From contig CAVYYK010000031.1 of NCBI GenBank assembly GCA_963772635.1, positions 99,510 through 163,509 of the forward strand: DNA of 64,000 nucleotides. The letters are read 5' to 3'. A model generated the notes under the pieces. That model was not told where the DNA came from. It searched no databases and was given only the letters and a program-made list of their open reading frames with translations. Positions 54,588 to 64,000 of the stretch are shown piece by piece. The DNA comes from JAUXFS01 sp963772635 (GTDB taxonomy: Bacteria > Pseudomonadota > Alphaproteobacteria > Rhodospirillales > Defluviicoccaceae). Position 1 is the first letter of the stretch; every line of letters starts with the position of its first letter. A program made the position numbers and the translations under genes.

Positions 54588-55904
54588 TTATTTGGGGTAG
54601 CCGGCCTTCCTCATGGTGCGATCCGCCAGATTTTGGGCGTTCGCGAGCGCCTGATCCACCGAGAGCGTCCCCGCCAAGGCGGCAGCGAATTGCTGGCCAA
54701 TCGCCGTCGCCATTCCCTGGAATTCGGGAATAGCGACAAACTGAATGCCGACGTAGGGGACGGGATCGACGGTCGGCTTGGTCGGATCGGCCGACTCGAT
54801 GCTCTTGAGGGTCATGCTGGCGAACGGGACTTTCGCATACTCCGGATTGGCGTAAAGCGAAGTCCGAGTGCCCGGCGGCACATTGGCCCAGCCTTCTTTC
54901 GACGCGACGAGGGCCAGGTATTCCTTGGAGGTCGCCCAGGCGATGAATTTCTTGGCGGCTTCGACGTGTTGCGAACTTGTCGGTATGGCGAGGCTCCAGG
55001 CCCACACCCAGTTGCCGCGCTTGCCGAGGCCGGTGTCCGGAGCCAGGGCGAAGCCGACCTTGTCGGCCACTTTGCTATCCTCCGGATTGGTCACGAAGGC
55101 GGCGGCCACCGTGGCGTCGATCCAGATGCCGCACTTGCCCGACTGGAAGAGCGCCAGATTCTCGTTGAATCCGTTCGAGGACGCCCCCGGAGGGCCGGCA
55201 TCGTTCATCAGGTCGATGTAGAAGGTGAGCGCCTTTTTCCACGCGGCGCTGTCGAATTGCGGCTTCCAGTCCATGTCGAACCATCTGGCGCCGAAGGAAT
55301 TCGCGGTCGCCGTCAGCAACGCCATGTTCTCGCCCCAGCCGGCCTTGCCGCGCAGGCAGATGCCGTAGACCCCGTTCTCCTTGTCGGTCATCGCGCGGGC
55401 CGCCTTGGCGATAAAGTCCCAGGTCGGCGCCTCGGGCATTACCAGGCCGGCTTTCTCCATCAGGTCCTTACGGTACATGACCATGGAGCTTTCACCGTAG
55501 AACGGCGCCGCATAAAGCTTGCCGTCGACGGTCAGACCCTTCCGGATCGCCGGCAGAATGTCGTCCACGTCATAGGAGGCCGGTAGATCGTCGAGGGGAA
55601 CGAGCCAGCCCTGACGCGCCCAGATCGGCACCTCGTAGGTTCCGATCGTCATGATGTCGTATTGGCCGCCCTTGGTGGCGACGTCGGTGGTGACGCGCTG
55701 ACGAAGCACGTTTTCCTCGAGCGTCACCCAATCGAGCTCGATCCCCGGGTTTTTCGCGGTGAAATCCTCGGACAGCTTCTGCATCCGGATCATGTCGCCG
55801 TTGTTGACGGTGGCGATCGTCAGCTTGTCGGCGGCGGTTGCAGTGCCGGCAAGCGATGCCGCAAGCGCCGCTCCCGTTAACGTTTTGAGCGCCGTTCTGA
55901 TCAT
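54588..55904 (-). CDS. smoE: Sugar-alcohol ABC transporter substrate-binding protein
   Basis: 438 residues from the ATG with GGGAGAAG upstream; an ATG at 55931 is possible but less well placed. A signal peptide (ALKTLTGAALAASLAGTATA) leads to a family 1 solute-binding fold (SBP_bac_1): VNNGDMIRMQKLSEDF, GQYDIMTIGTYEVPIWARQGWLVPLDD, GESSMVMYRKDLMEKAG, and GVQFVAIPEFQ-like C-terminal segment. Closely resembles SmoE/MtlE, the sorbitol/mannitol-binding proteins. First gene of the operon; a promoter with a CAATTGC site is in its leader. Confidence 0.94.
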   Translation of the reverse strand: MIRTALKTLTGAALAASLAGTATAADKLTIATVNNGDMIRMQKLSEDFTAKNPGIELDWVTLEENVLRQRVTTDVATKGGQYDIMTIGTYEVPIWARQGWLVPLDDLPASYDVDDILPAIRKGLTVDGKLYAAPFYGESSMVMYRKDLMEKAGLVMPEAPTWDFIAKAARAMTDKENGVYGICLRGKAGWGENMALLTATANSFGARWFDMDWKPQFDSAAWKKALTFYIDLMNDAGPPGASSNGFNENLALFQSGKCGIWIDATVAAAFVTNPEDSKVADKVGFALAPDTGLGKRGNWVWAWSLAIPTSSQHVEAAKKFIAWATSKEYLALVASKEGWANVPPGTRTSLYANPEYAKVPFASMTLKSIESADPTKPTVDPVPYVGIQFVAIPEFQGMATAIGQQFAAALAGTLSVDQALANAQNLADRTMRKAGYPK

Positions 55905-56000
55905 GGAGCTTCTCCCATTTTTTCTGACCAAGATAGATATTCAACAACTGCTGTTACTCGGTTTCAACGGCTTTCTCTACTTGACAAAAAGCGAGATTGA

Positions 56001-56008
56001 GCAATTGC
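56001..56008. promoter_or_regulatory. GCAATTGC site downstream of the smoE transcription start
   Basis: On the minus strand AGCAATTGCTCAAT spans this site. The same core GCAATTGCTCAA occurs at 57156 before the regulator gene, with a partial copy at 57176, and AGCAGTTGTTGAAT near 55940-55953 is a degenerate match (11 of 14). Position about 10 bases after the predicted start of transcription would fit repression. Likely binding site of the SorC-type regulator. Confidence 0.5.
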
Positions 56009-56023
56009 TATATCAATGGGCAA

Positions 56024-56052
56024 ATGTTCGCATTGCGCCCTTGCGGTGTCAA
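56024..56052 (-). promoter_or_regulatory. Promoter of the sorbitol/mannitol operon
   Basis: Minus strand TTGACA (56047-56052), 17-base spacer, GAACAT (56024-56029, three of six). It leads to smoE at 55904. Confidence 0.45.
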
Positions 56053-56130
56053 CCCCTTTTTTTCCGCTTGACTCGATTTCGCTGCGCCCGACCTCACGCT
56101 GGGCGCGCAAAACCGCCTAAAAACAGAGAA

Positions 56131-57111
56131 CTAACGGAGGGAACTGCGCTGAAAAAAGATCAGTCGGCCAGGATTTCGGCCGTCGATTTCGTCGGTGATG
56201 AGGCCCGTGATCCATTGACCCGCAAGGGCGCCCCGGATGGCGCGAACCTTGTTCTGTCCACGCGCCACCCCGATGATGGGTTTGTCAGGCGGCTGTCGTA
56301 GTGGGACACTCGCCACGCGGTCGTTGGTCTGGAAAGAAATCAAGATACCGTCGTCGTCAAAAGCCCAGCCTATGATCTCTCCAGCGCCGCCGGCGGCCTG
56401 CAGGTCATCGAGTTCCCTTCGAGTGATGAACCCGTCATTCAACAGCGGCGGGGAGTCATTGAGTTCGCCGATCCCGATGAAGGCTACGTCGGCGGACTGG
56501 GCCAGGGCAATATTCATGCGGATCGGTTTTTGCGCGCAGATAATGTCGCGTTCTTCCTTCGACGTCGCCAATAGCGGAACTGCCAGCGGATGTCGCGGGG
56601 CGCGGGTGGCGTCCCCGATCACCGTGATCGGGTCGTTGACGTTGGCTGAGCCGTCCGGCGCAAGACTGCCGACCAACGACACCACCTTGTGCTGAGGGCA
56701 ATTCATCGCTCGAGCACTTGTTCCACCGCCCCGCGGATTTCGCGGCCGGTTCCCAAGGCCATGACGATGGGCTTTTCCGATTTGAGGTATTTTCTCCATC
56801 TCCGCCGCCGCGACTTGGGCAATCCCCAGCGCCGGATCATCCGAAGTCGGATCGACCAAGGTAACTTCGCAGAAGTCCAAGCCATACCGGTCCTTGAGGC
56901 GTTGCGCCAAAGCCATGCACTCCGCGATCGGGTGGTCCAGCCTGAACTTGACAAGGCGTTCACGCGTGGCCAGGGCGACAAGACGCTGCGCCGATTGCCG
57001 GGATACCCCCATTTTCTCGGCGATCTCGTCCTGCGTGTTCTGCGCCACGTAGTAGAGCCACGCTGCCCGCGCGGCATCATCAAGCCGTTCATTATGAGTG
57101 TGTTTTGGCAT
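56131..57111 (-). CDS. SorC/DeoR-type sugar-binding transcriptional regulator
   Basis: 326 residues as read. The N-terminal helix-turn-helix is clear (NTQDEIAEKMGVSRQSAQRLVALA) and the C-terminal SorC domain has GSLAPDGSAN, DVAFIGIGELND, GEIIGWAFDDDG and a terminal ARGQNKVRAIRGALAG. Between about 56705 and 56793 the frame text is foreign; the next frame there reads YLKSEKPIVMALGTGREIRG, the expected SorC sequence. So one base extra (TTTT at 56790-56793, plus strand) and one missing (56705-56710) compensate. It lies directly upstream of the sorbitol/mannitol operon on the same strand and very probably controls it. CAATTGC sites at 57156-57183 suggest self-regulation. Confidence 0.88.
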   Translation of the reverse strand: MPKHTHNERLDDAARAAWLYYVAQNTQDEIAEKMGVSRQSAQRLVALATRERLVKFRLDHPIAECMALAQRLKDRYGLDFCEVTLVDPTSDDPALGIAQVAAAEMEKIPQIGKAHRHGLGNRPRNPRGGGTSARAMNCPQHKVVSLVGSLAPDGSANVNDPITVIGDATRAPRHPLAVPLLATSKEERDIICAQKPIRMNIALAQSADVAFIGIGELNDSPPLLNDGFITRRELDDLQAAGGAGEIIGWAFDDDGILISFQTNDRVASVPLRQPPDKPIIGVARGQNKVRAIRGALAGQWITGLITDEIDGRNPGRLIFFQRSSLR

Positions 57112-57155
57112 TGCCGATCATCATCGTCCGGTGCTGAATTCTCAACGAATATACG

Positions 57156-57183
57156 GGCAATTGCTCAACAGGGAAACAATTGC
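57156..57183. promoter_or_regulatory. Two CAATTGCT sites in front of the regulator gene
   Basis: GCAATTGCTCAACA at 57156 and ACAATTGCTGCA at 57175, 20 bases apart, flank the region where the regulator's -35 should lie; TATATT at 57147-57152 (minus) may be its -10. The core matches the site in the smoE leader. Confidence 0.5.
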
Positions 57184-57342
57184 TGCAAAATGCGGACGAA
57201 GACTTGGAAAATCGAGTGACGGTCGGCGCCATGCCGAAAAAGTGGTCCGCAGCCGGGGATAGAGCCGACGAAATCTGGTAGAAAGCTGGCCACCGATCGG
57301 CCCCGTCCGCCCCTCAGGGCGACGAGTAAAGGATATTTTTCC

Positions 57343-57371
57343 TTGACTGCCCGCCCCTCGCGGTATATGTT
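57343..57371 (+). promoter_or_regulatory. Orphan promoter-like sequence
   Basis: TTGACT (57343-57348), 17-base spacer, TATGTT (57366-57371). Downstream, a GGGGGGAGAGG stretch precedes a GTG that opens only 21 codons plus stop (57407-57472). No plus-strand gene follows; the GTCTAC repeat cluster begins at 57497. Confidence 0.35.
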
Positions 57372-57496
57372 CACCTTAAGTTCCTTTGCAGGATGAGGGG
57401 GGAGAGGTGTGTTTGTCAGATGTCGGGGGTTCGCGCCAGTTGTGGCGGATGGCGGCGGGGGATGCGTTTTGAGAATGCGCGGCGATTTCACGAAAA

Positions 57497-57757
57497 ATGT
57501 CTACTTTTGTTTCGGCCATTTCATTAATTGAATCAAGGCTCTATGGCAAATTCATGTCTACCTTTGTCTACCAACGCCGAAGAGCAGTTCTCAGCAAAAT
57601 CAAGCACTTGACCTCAAAACATGTCTACTTTCGTCTACTTTTGGCTACCTTTCACATTTGGTGCGGAGTGGTTTCTTTTGGAATCAACGGGTTGAGTGCC
57701 ACGGGTGCGTAACGAAGGTAGACAAAACGGCGCCCGCGGTAGGCAAAAGGTAGACAT
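57497..57757. repeat. Cluster of GTCTAC-type repeats in both orientations, possible transposon-end remnant
   Basis: Six forward copies of the unit GTCTACYTTT (starting 57499, 57556, 57566, 57623, 57633 and, as GGCTAC, 57643) are followed by three inverted copies (GTAGAC at 57718, GTAGGC at 57739, GTAGAC at 57749). Neighbouring copies are spaced exactly 10 bases apart. The stretch 57554-57572 is a near-perfect inverted copy of 57738-57757. The outermost copies give TGTCTAC...GTAGACA ends about 259 bases apart, a TGT...ACA pattern with subterminal repeats like the ends of several transposon families, but no transposase gene and no target duplication (AAAAA versus TTTTC) are seen. 57112-57496 holds no recognised gene. 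Confidence 0.6.
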
Positions 57758-57768
57758 TTTCCGCGCCT

Positions 57769-59231
<1,463 letters not shown>

Positions 59232-59772
59232 CGGGTCTCCTTGCCGGCCGTTATGCGGCCCGACCGATCATAACCGGTCACGGCAAGTTTGGCTTTGGAG
59301 AACAACGCCTCGCAGGCGACCGAGGCCAGCGTCGGCAACCCCTTCGCCATCCGATGAGCGGCCGTTCGCTGTCCGGCGCGATCGGCCTGGCGCACCGAAC
59401 CGATATCAACGGACCTTGGTATTATTTGGATTTCGCACTTACCGCAAAAGCACGCAAGGTTGTCAGAACGGCGGGGCGGATCTTCGGATTTGCCAGGGCG
59501 ACCTGCAGGTCACGTACGGCGTCTTGCAGTTGGGGGTCCCCGGTAAGATCCCGAAGGATCTGTCCGGGGTCGGTCTCCGTTTCGCCTTTTCCGCCTCGCT
59601 GCCCATGCTTGAGCAGCGCTCTTCGAACGGCGGCGCCTCTCGCTGAAACGGATCGCTGAAATCGAGAAAGCGTCGTTCTCGATGATGAACCCGCCCCCAC
59701 TTCCGTGCACTGTGGACGGGCTACACATCTGTTCGTATCATCAGCTACCGCGATGCTCGGCTGGAGCTTTTC
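59232..59772. other. Intergenic stretch with one weak open frame
   Basis: About 540 bases between betB and the cupin gene. A minus-strand frame at 59422-59700 gives 92 residues with a helical second half (GQILRDLTGDPQLQDAV, then LANPKIRPAVLTTLRAF). It has no recognised family and no convincing start signal, so it is noted but not called a gene. Nothing else seen. Confidence 0.35.
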
Positions 59773-60114
59773 ATGACCGCACCTTCAAAGGAGACACGTC
59801 CCTCGTCGCCAGGCGTGACTATTCGTTGGCTGATGGAGGATGCGATCACAGAGGATGCGGGGCTGAGTCTTGCCCGAATGACCGTCGATCCCGATGTCAC
59901 ATCCGAGGCCCATCGCCACCCCAACTGCACCGAGACGATTCATGTCCTGTCCGGCCGGGTCGAGCAACGCCGGGGTGACGATTGGATCGAGATGGGCGCC
60001 GGTGACACGATCCTGATCCGCGAGGGGGAAATCCACCAAACCCGCAATATCGGGACGGAGACCGCCGATCTGATGCTCGCCTACTCGAGCGGTTCCCGGC
60101 TGTATGAGACTTAG
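59773..60114 (+). CDS. Cupin domain protein
   Basis: 113 residues, a single cupin barrel. Motif 1 is SEAHRHPNCTETIHVLSGRVE (metal-type His/Glu) near 45 and motif 2 GDTILIREGEIHQTRN near 77. GGAG precedes the ATG. Followed after 34 bases by a FAD monooxygenase gene and then an MFS exporter on the same strand. Could be a small isomerase, dioxygenase or sensor; not decidable. Confidence 0.88.
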   Translation: MTAPSKETRPSSPGVTIRWLMEDAITEDAGLSLARMTVDPDVTSEAHRHPNCTETIHVLSGRVEQRRGDDWIEMGAGDTILIREGEIHQTRNIGTETADLMLAYSSGSRLYET

Positions 60115-60148
60115 GCCCTGAAGGGTTCGGGTATGGGGAGGGCGGAGG

Positions 60149-61751
60149 ATGCAAGGCACCGTGTCGGACAGTCCGGTTCTCATCGTCGGCGCCGGTCCGA
60201 CCGGACTTGTTCTCGGGATCGAGCTGGCGCGCCGTGGGGTGCCGTTCCACCTGATCGATCGGCTCGAAGAACCGCTCGGATGGGACCGGGCGATCTTCAT
60301 CAAGTCCCGATCCCTGGAGGTCCTTGCCGGCCTTGGACTGGCCGACGCGTTTTTGCAGCGCGGGCGGCCGGTGCACGGCATAGACCTGTATTCGGAAGCG
60401 GCGAAGGTCGCGGACTTCCGGTTCGCGGGCCTGGATACGCCGTTCCCCTATATCCTCTCGATCCCGGAGAACGAAACCGAGGGCATCCTCAACGCGCGGC
60501 TCGAACAGCTTGGCGGTAGCGTCGAGCGAGGCGTCGAGTTCATCGGTCTGGAGCAATCGGATTCGGGCGTCCGCGTCCGGCTTCGCTCCCACGACGCCGG
60601 CGAACGGGAGCTCGACGCAAGCTGGGTGGTCGGCACGGACGGTTTTCACAGCCCGGTTCGCGAGGCGGTCGACGACGCCTTCGACGGCCGGGACTATCGG
60701 CGGCTGTGGGGCGTGATGGATGCCGGCATCTCCGGCTGGCGGCATCCGCGCGAGATCACCTGCGTGCAGCTTCAGCCGCCGATCGTCATCCCGTTCCCGC
60801 TTGGCGACGATCTGTGGCGGATCTATTTCCGTGCCGACTCCGACAATCCCGATGTCGTGTTCGCGCTCGGCGAGAGGCTGGCCGCGGTCTCGCCCGGTGC
60901 GCGACTGCAAAGCCCCGACGCGCCAAGGTTCTTTCACGCCCATTCCCGAGTTGCCCGCCGCTACAGGACCGGCCGCGTCCTGATCGCCGGCGATGCCGCC
61001 CATGTCTCCAATCCCATCGAGGGCCATGGCATGAACGTCGGCATCCAGGACGCGCACAACCTCGGTTGGAAACTGGCGCTGGCGGTTTCCGGGAAGGCGG
61101 CGCCTGCTCTCGTCGACTCATACGAGGCCGAACGCCGGCCGATCGCGCAAGCCATTGTCGAGTCCGGCGATGCCGCGGAGGCGCGGACCCTCGAGTTCGG
61201 CTTCCGATGCGAGGCAGGAGCTGATCGCGTTCCTGTCCACCGCGGAAGGGCGGGAATTCGCCGCTTTGGCCGAATCGGAGCTCGGGTTCGGCTATGACCA
61301 GAGCCCGATCGTCGCCGAGATCGGGGCCGAGCCGGCGCCGTCCGGGCGCGGCACCAAAATCGGACATCGCGTCGGAGACGTCGCCGGGCTGGTGGGGCAG
61401 CATGGAACGCTTCGACTGCACGAACTCATTGCCGTGCCGGATCATACCCTGTTGTGGATGCTCGGCGAGGCGGCGACCGCGAAGGTCGAACAAGCACTTT
61501 CTCATCTGAAAGCGGCCACCGAGCGCCGCCCGGGTTTGCGCGCCCACGTCGTAGTGCGAACCGCGCCTGCGTCCGGGCTATTCCCCAATGGCCTTCTGTG
61601 CGACCCGGACGGCGGGCTCCACGACCGGCTCGCCGCCGATGGCGCGAGCATGTGTCTGATACGGCCGGACGGACATCTCGGCTTCCGTTGCCAACCGCCG
61701 TCCTTCGATACGCTCGACACCTATCTCCACCGGGTGTTCGCCGAGGAATGA
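60149..61751 (+). pseudogene. FAD-dependent aromatic-type monooxygenase, frameshifted
   Basis: About 533 residues. The N-terminal FAD-binding motif is VLIVGAGPTGLVLGIELARRG, the NAD(P)H/FAD motif SWVVGTDGFHSPVRE is near 165, and GRVLIAGDAAHVSNPIEGHGMNVGIQD near 275, as in PheA/TfdB-type hydroxylases. The first frame degenerates after AEARTLE; the next frame continues SDARQELIAFLSTAEG and a thioredoxin-like C-terminal domain (GTKIGHRVGD, LCDPDGGLHDRL, LIRPDGHLGFR) to 61751. Removing one T at 61196-61197 rejoins them. Probably hydroxylates an aromatic or polycyclic compound; the MFS gene downstream may export product or drug. Confidence 0.85.
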
Positions 61752-61823
61752 TCGCCTCCTCGAGTTGTTCCCGGATGTATGAGACGAAGCTGGCGCAATA
61801 TTGTGAAGGAGACCGGGGCAACA

Positions 61824-63188
61824 ATGCTTCCGATCAACGATGACAGCCGCAAGTGGTGGATCTTGATCGCCATGGGCGCGGTCGGAGGAGTGATTCTGCT
61901 GGACGAGACCGTCGTCGGCGTTGCGCTGCCGACCATCCGGAAGGATCTCGGCATGTCCTCGGTCGCTTCGCACTGGGTGGTCAGTGCCTATCTGCTCGTG
62001 TTCACCGGCTTTGCCGCGGCCGGAGGCAAGATCGGCGACGTCATCGGTCTCAGGATCGTGTTCGTCGTCAGCATGTTGATCTTCGGCCTGGCATCGCTGG
62101 TATCGGGGTTCGCCCCGGACGGTGCATGGCTCATTGCCTCCCGCGCCGTTCAGGGAGTGGGTGCGGCGGTCATCTTCCCGGCCTCCTTTGCCATGGTCAC
62201 GATCGTCTTCCCCAAGGAACAGCGCGGCATGGCGATCGGCATCCTGGCCGCGGTCGGTACCGTGTTCTTGGCGGCGGGCCCGCTGGTCGGCGGGTTCCTG
62301 ACCGAAATTTTCTCGTGGCGCTGGATCTTCTGGGTCAATGCGCCGATCGTGGTGCTGATCATGCTAGTGGTCTCGGCGGCCTGGGTCGACCCGCCACGGA
62401 AGGGCGGACGTCCGGACATCGACTATGGCGGGCTGCTGATGCTGGTGGCCGGGCTCAGCATGCTGGTCCTCGCAGCCATGCAGGGTGAAGCGTGGGGTTG
62501 GACCCGGCCGGTCATCCTCGCCTTGCTCGTTGGCGGACTTGTCGCCCTTGCCCTGTTCGTCCTCATCGAGCGCCGGCGCGCCGAACCGCTGATCGAGGTC
62601 GACCTTTTCCGCAATGCCACCTTCAGCGCATGCAACCTCATGCTGTTGACCGCCCAGTTCGGCAAGATAACCATCTTCGTCTTTGTCGCCCTCTACCTGC
62701 AGGACGCGCTGAAGATGAGCCCGCTCACCGCCGGGCTTGCCCTGCTGGTCGCGGTCGTCGGCACCCCGATTGCGGCCACGCCATCCGGGTGGCTCGCCGA
62801 CAGATTTGGCGCGCGCCGGCCCGCGTTGGCCGGGCAGGCCCTGACCGCATTGGCGATGCTTTGGGTCGGGTTCGCCTCCGCATGGGACAGCTATGTGTTG
62901 CTCGTGCCTGGCCTGGTCTTGTGGGGCGCCGCTTTGCCGTTATGTTTCATGCCGGTGCAAAGGGAGATCATGAACGCGGTGCCGGTCGAGAAGCAAGGTC
63001 AGGCCGGCGGCATCATGGTGACGACCCGCCTTCTGGGCGGCACCGTCGGCATGGCGACGTGCAGCACGTTGTTCGCGATGACGGAGGATTTCCAGGTCTG
63101 CTTCCTGGCGACGGGAGGGGTCATGCTCGCGGTCTTGCTGGTGGGATGGTTCGCCATTGGGCGCCAACGTGGTGCACACGCACCGTAA
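61824..63188 (+). CDS. MFS transporter, DHA2-type
   Basis: 454 residues from the ATG reading MLPINDDSRKWW; an ATG at 61779 would add 15 residues. At least twelve membrane helices; DHA2-type motif in helix 1 (GVILLDETVVGVALPTIRKDLGMS), motif A-like GGKIGDVIGLRI near 65, motif C-like AAGPLVGGFLTEIFSWRWIFWVN near 150. GAAGGAGA lies about 13 bases upstream of the start. Drug or metabolite efflux driven by protons is expected. It follows the monooxygenase by about 70 bases on the same strand. Confidence 0.9.
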   Translation: MLPINDDSRKWWILIAMGAVGGVILLDETVVGVALPTIRKDLGMSSVASHWVVSAYLLVFTGFAAAGGKIGDVIGLRIVFVVSMLIFGLASLVSGFAPDGAWLIASRAVQGVGAAVIFPASFAMVTIVFPKEQRGMAIGILAAVGTVFLAAGPLVGGFLTEIFSWRWIFWVNAPIVVLIMLVVSAAWVDPPRKGGRPDIDYGGLLMLVAGLSMLVLAAMQGEAWGWTRPVILALLVGGLVALALFVLIERRRAEPLIEVDLFRNATFSACNLMLLTAQFGKITIFVFVALYLQDALKMSPLTAGLALLVAVVGTPIAATPSGWLADRFGARRPALAGQALTALAMLWVGFASAWDSYVLLVPGLVLWGAALPLCFMPVQREIMNAVPVEKQGQAGGIMVTTRLLGGTVGMATCSTLFAMTEDFQVCFLATGGVMLAVLLVGWFAIGRQRGAHAP

Positions 63189-63340
63189 GCCCACTGCCGC
63201 AGGCGCCTGTGCAGCCACAACAGCCCTTTCCTTACGAAATCCGATGGTAGACCCCTTTGCGGCATTCGATCCTCGATAGACACTCTGGTTGAGCAACCCT
63301 AGACTCGGCCAGACGGCATGGAGAGGGAAAGGCCATTTGC

Positions 63341-63907
63341 ATGGCCGACGAGCGGGTCCAACGTAGGCTAGCGGCGATCCTGGCAGCCGATGTCGCGGGT
63401 TATTCGCGACTGATGGGCGAGGACGAAGAGGGCACGCTCGCCCACTTGACGGCCCACCTCAGTGAACTAATCGAGCCATGTATCGCGGACCACCAAGGGC
63501 GGATCGTGAAGACCACCGGTGATGGTCTGCTGGCCGAGTTCGCGAGTATCGTCGATGCGGTGCGGTGTGCAATTGCCATTCAAACGGGCATGCGGACTCG
63601 GAATGCCGTGGTCCCGCGTGACCAGCGGATCGAGTTCCGGATCGGACTCGATATCGGCGATATGATCGTTCAGGCCGATGACGTCTTTGGCGATGGGGTA
63701 AATGTTGCGGCCCGGATCGAAGGTCTGGCGGAACCCGGCGGTATTAGCCTTTCCGAAGATGCGTTCCGACAGATCGAAGGACGTATCGATGCGGAATATG
63801 TGGATGCGGGGCTGCAACACCTCAAAAACATCGACCGACCGGTGCGCGTCTATCGCGTCCGCGGCGACGGCCCGGTGCGCGTGGTCGTCCCGATCGGCGT
63901 CCGTTGA
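63341..63907 (+). CDS. Class III adenylate/guanylate cyclase domain protein, reading frame broken before a membrane helix
   Basis: 188 residues. The whole frame is one class III nucleotidyl cyclase domain: metal-binding Asp in AAILAADVAGYSRLMGEDEEGT, second metal Asp in VKTTGDGLLAEFASIVDAV, and the Asn/Arg transition-state pair in FGDGVNVAARIEGLAEPGG. In this family the domain is usually followed by a membrane helix and TPR repeats. Here the frame stops at 63907, but the shifted frame directly after reads RRWRWPALATVAALVALVLA, a clean helix, running open to the window edge. So the gene probably continues past 64000, with one base missing near 63905. Confidence 0.82.
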   Translation: MADERVQRRLAAILAADVAGYSRLMGEDEEGTLAHLTAHLSELIEPCIADHQGRIVKTTGDGLLAEFASIVDAVRCAIAIQTGMRTRNAVVPRDQRIEFRIGLDIGDMIVQADDVFGDGVNVAARIEGLAEPGGISLSEDAFRQIEGRIDAEYVDAGLQHLKNIDRPVRVYRVRGDGPVRVVVPIGVR

Positions 63908-64000
63908 GGCGCTGGCGTTGGCCCGCCCTCGCAACCGTCGCGGCCCTGGTGGCGCTCGTCCTGGCAAAACAATTCGGGGTGTTGCCGATACCCGCGCGTG

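Noticed and set aside
57493..57762. Target-site duplication around the GTCTAC repeat cluster
   Set aside because: The five flanking bases are AAAAA on the left and TTTTC on the right, not a direct repeat, so insertion by transposition is not demonstrated.

Overview
The window is GC-rich, almost gapless bacterial chromosome with short intergenic gaps, ATGA-type overlaps and many GTG starts. Gene content and order (ftsE-ftsX, lysA-lptM, metX-metW, ybjN-proC-ubiK, chorismate mutase-hisC-tyrA, an osmoregulated periplasmic glucan pair, an AdoCbl-dependent ribonucleotide reductase, a phasin, MdoG/MdoH, SmoEFGK-type polyol transport) point to an Alphaproteobacterium, most likely of the Rhodospirillales type. 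This is inferred from gene neighbourhoods; no rRNA or tRNA gene is present to confirm it.

Layout. 1-3064: bifunctional CysN/CysC (cut by the left edge) and ManC, which supply PAPS and GDP-mannose. 3084-7130: glutathione S-transferase (frameshifted), glyoxalase II, a methyltransferase, MetW and MetX. 7183-10175: chorismate mutase, HisC-type aminotransferase and TyrA (phenylalanine/tyrosine branch). 10193-14333: YqgE-like protein, DUF2125 protein, EamA exporter, ChaC and an unclassified membrane-anchored protein. 14350-30014: housekeeping block with NrdJ, PlsC, YdcF, FtsX, FtsE, zinc-ribbon/DUF3426 protein, TIGR02302 protein, LysA, LptM, MidA, Lgt, HldD, UbiK, YbjN and ProC. 30026-32861: RpoH-like sigma factor, TetR regulator, phasin behind a striking inverted repeat, and CsaA. 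32866-36942: MdoH and Tat-exported MdoG/OpgD. 37925-43783: nitroreductase, EnvZ/OmpR-type pair, MarR regulator, branched-chain aminotransferase and DUF599 protein.

43906-48465 is accessory: a pyridoxamine-oxidase/flavin reductase fusion, an AhpD-like protein and a glyoxalase-like protein on the minus strand, with a divergent AraC regulator that probably controls them, then a PEBP protein. 48591-57111 is a complete sorbitol/mannitol operon: SorC-type regulator, ABC importer (binding protein, two permeases, ATPase), sorbitol dehydrogenase, mannitol dehydrogenase and a PfkB kinase, which together take hexitols to fructose and fructose phosphate. A CAATTGC motif lies in front of both the regulator gene and the transporter operon. 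57112-57768 is non-coding and carries an unusual cluster of about nine GTCTAC-type repeats in both orientations. 57769-63188 holds BetB-type aldehyde dehydrogenase, then cupin, FAD monooxygenase and MFS exporter. The right edge cuts an adenylate-cyclase-domain protein.

The most conspicuous property of the window as a whole is about seventeen apparent one-base insertions or deletions in thirteen otherwise well conserved genes, including housekeeping genes. Several lie in or next to short homopolymers, and one pair compensates inside a single gene. This looks more like residual sequencing or assembly error than gene decay, and every entry called pseudogene below should be read in that light.
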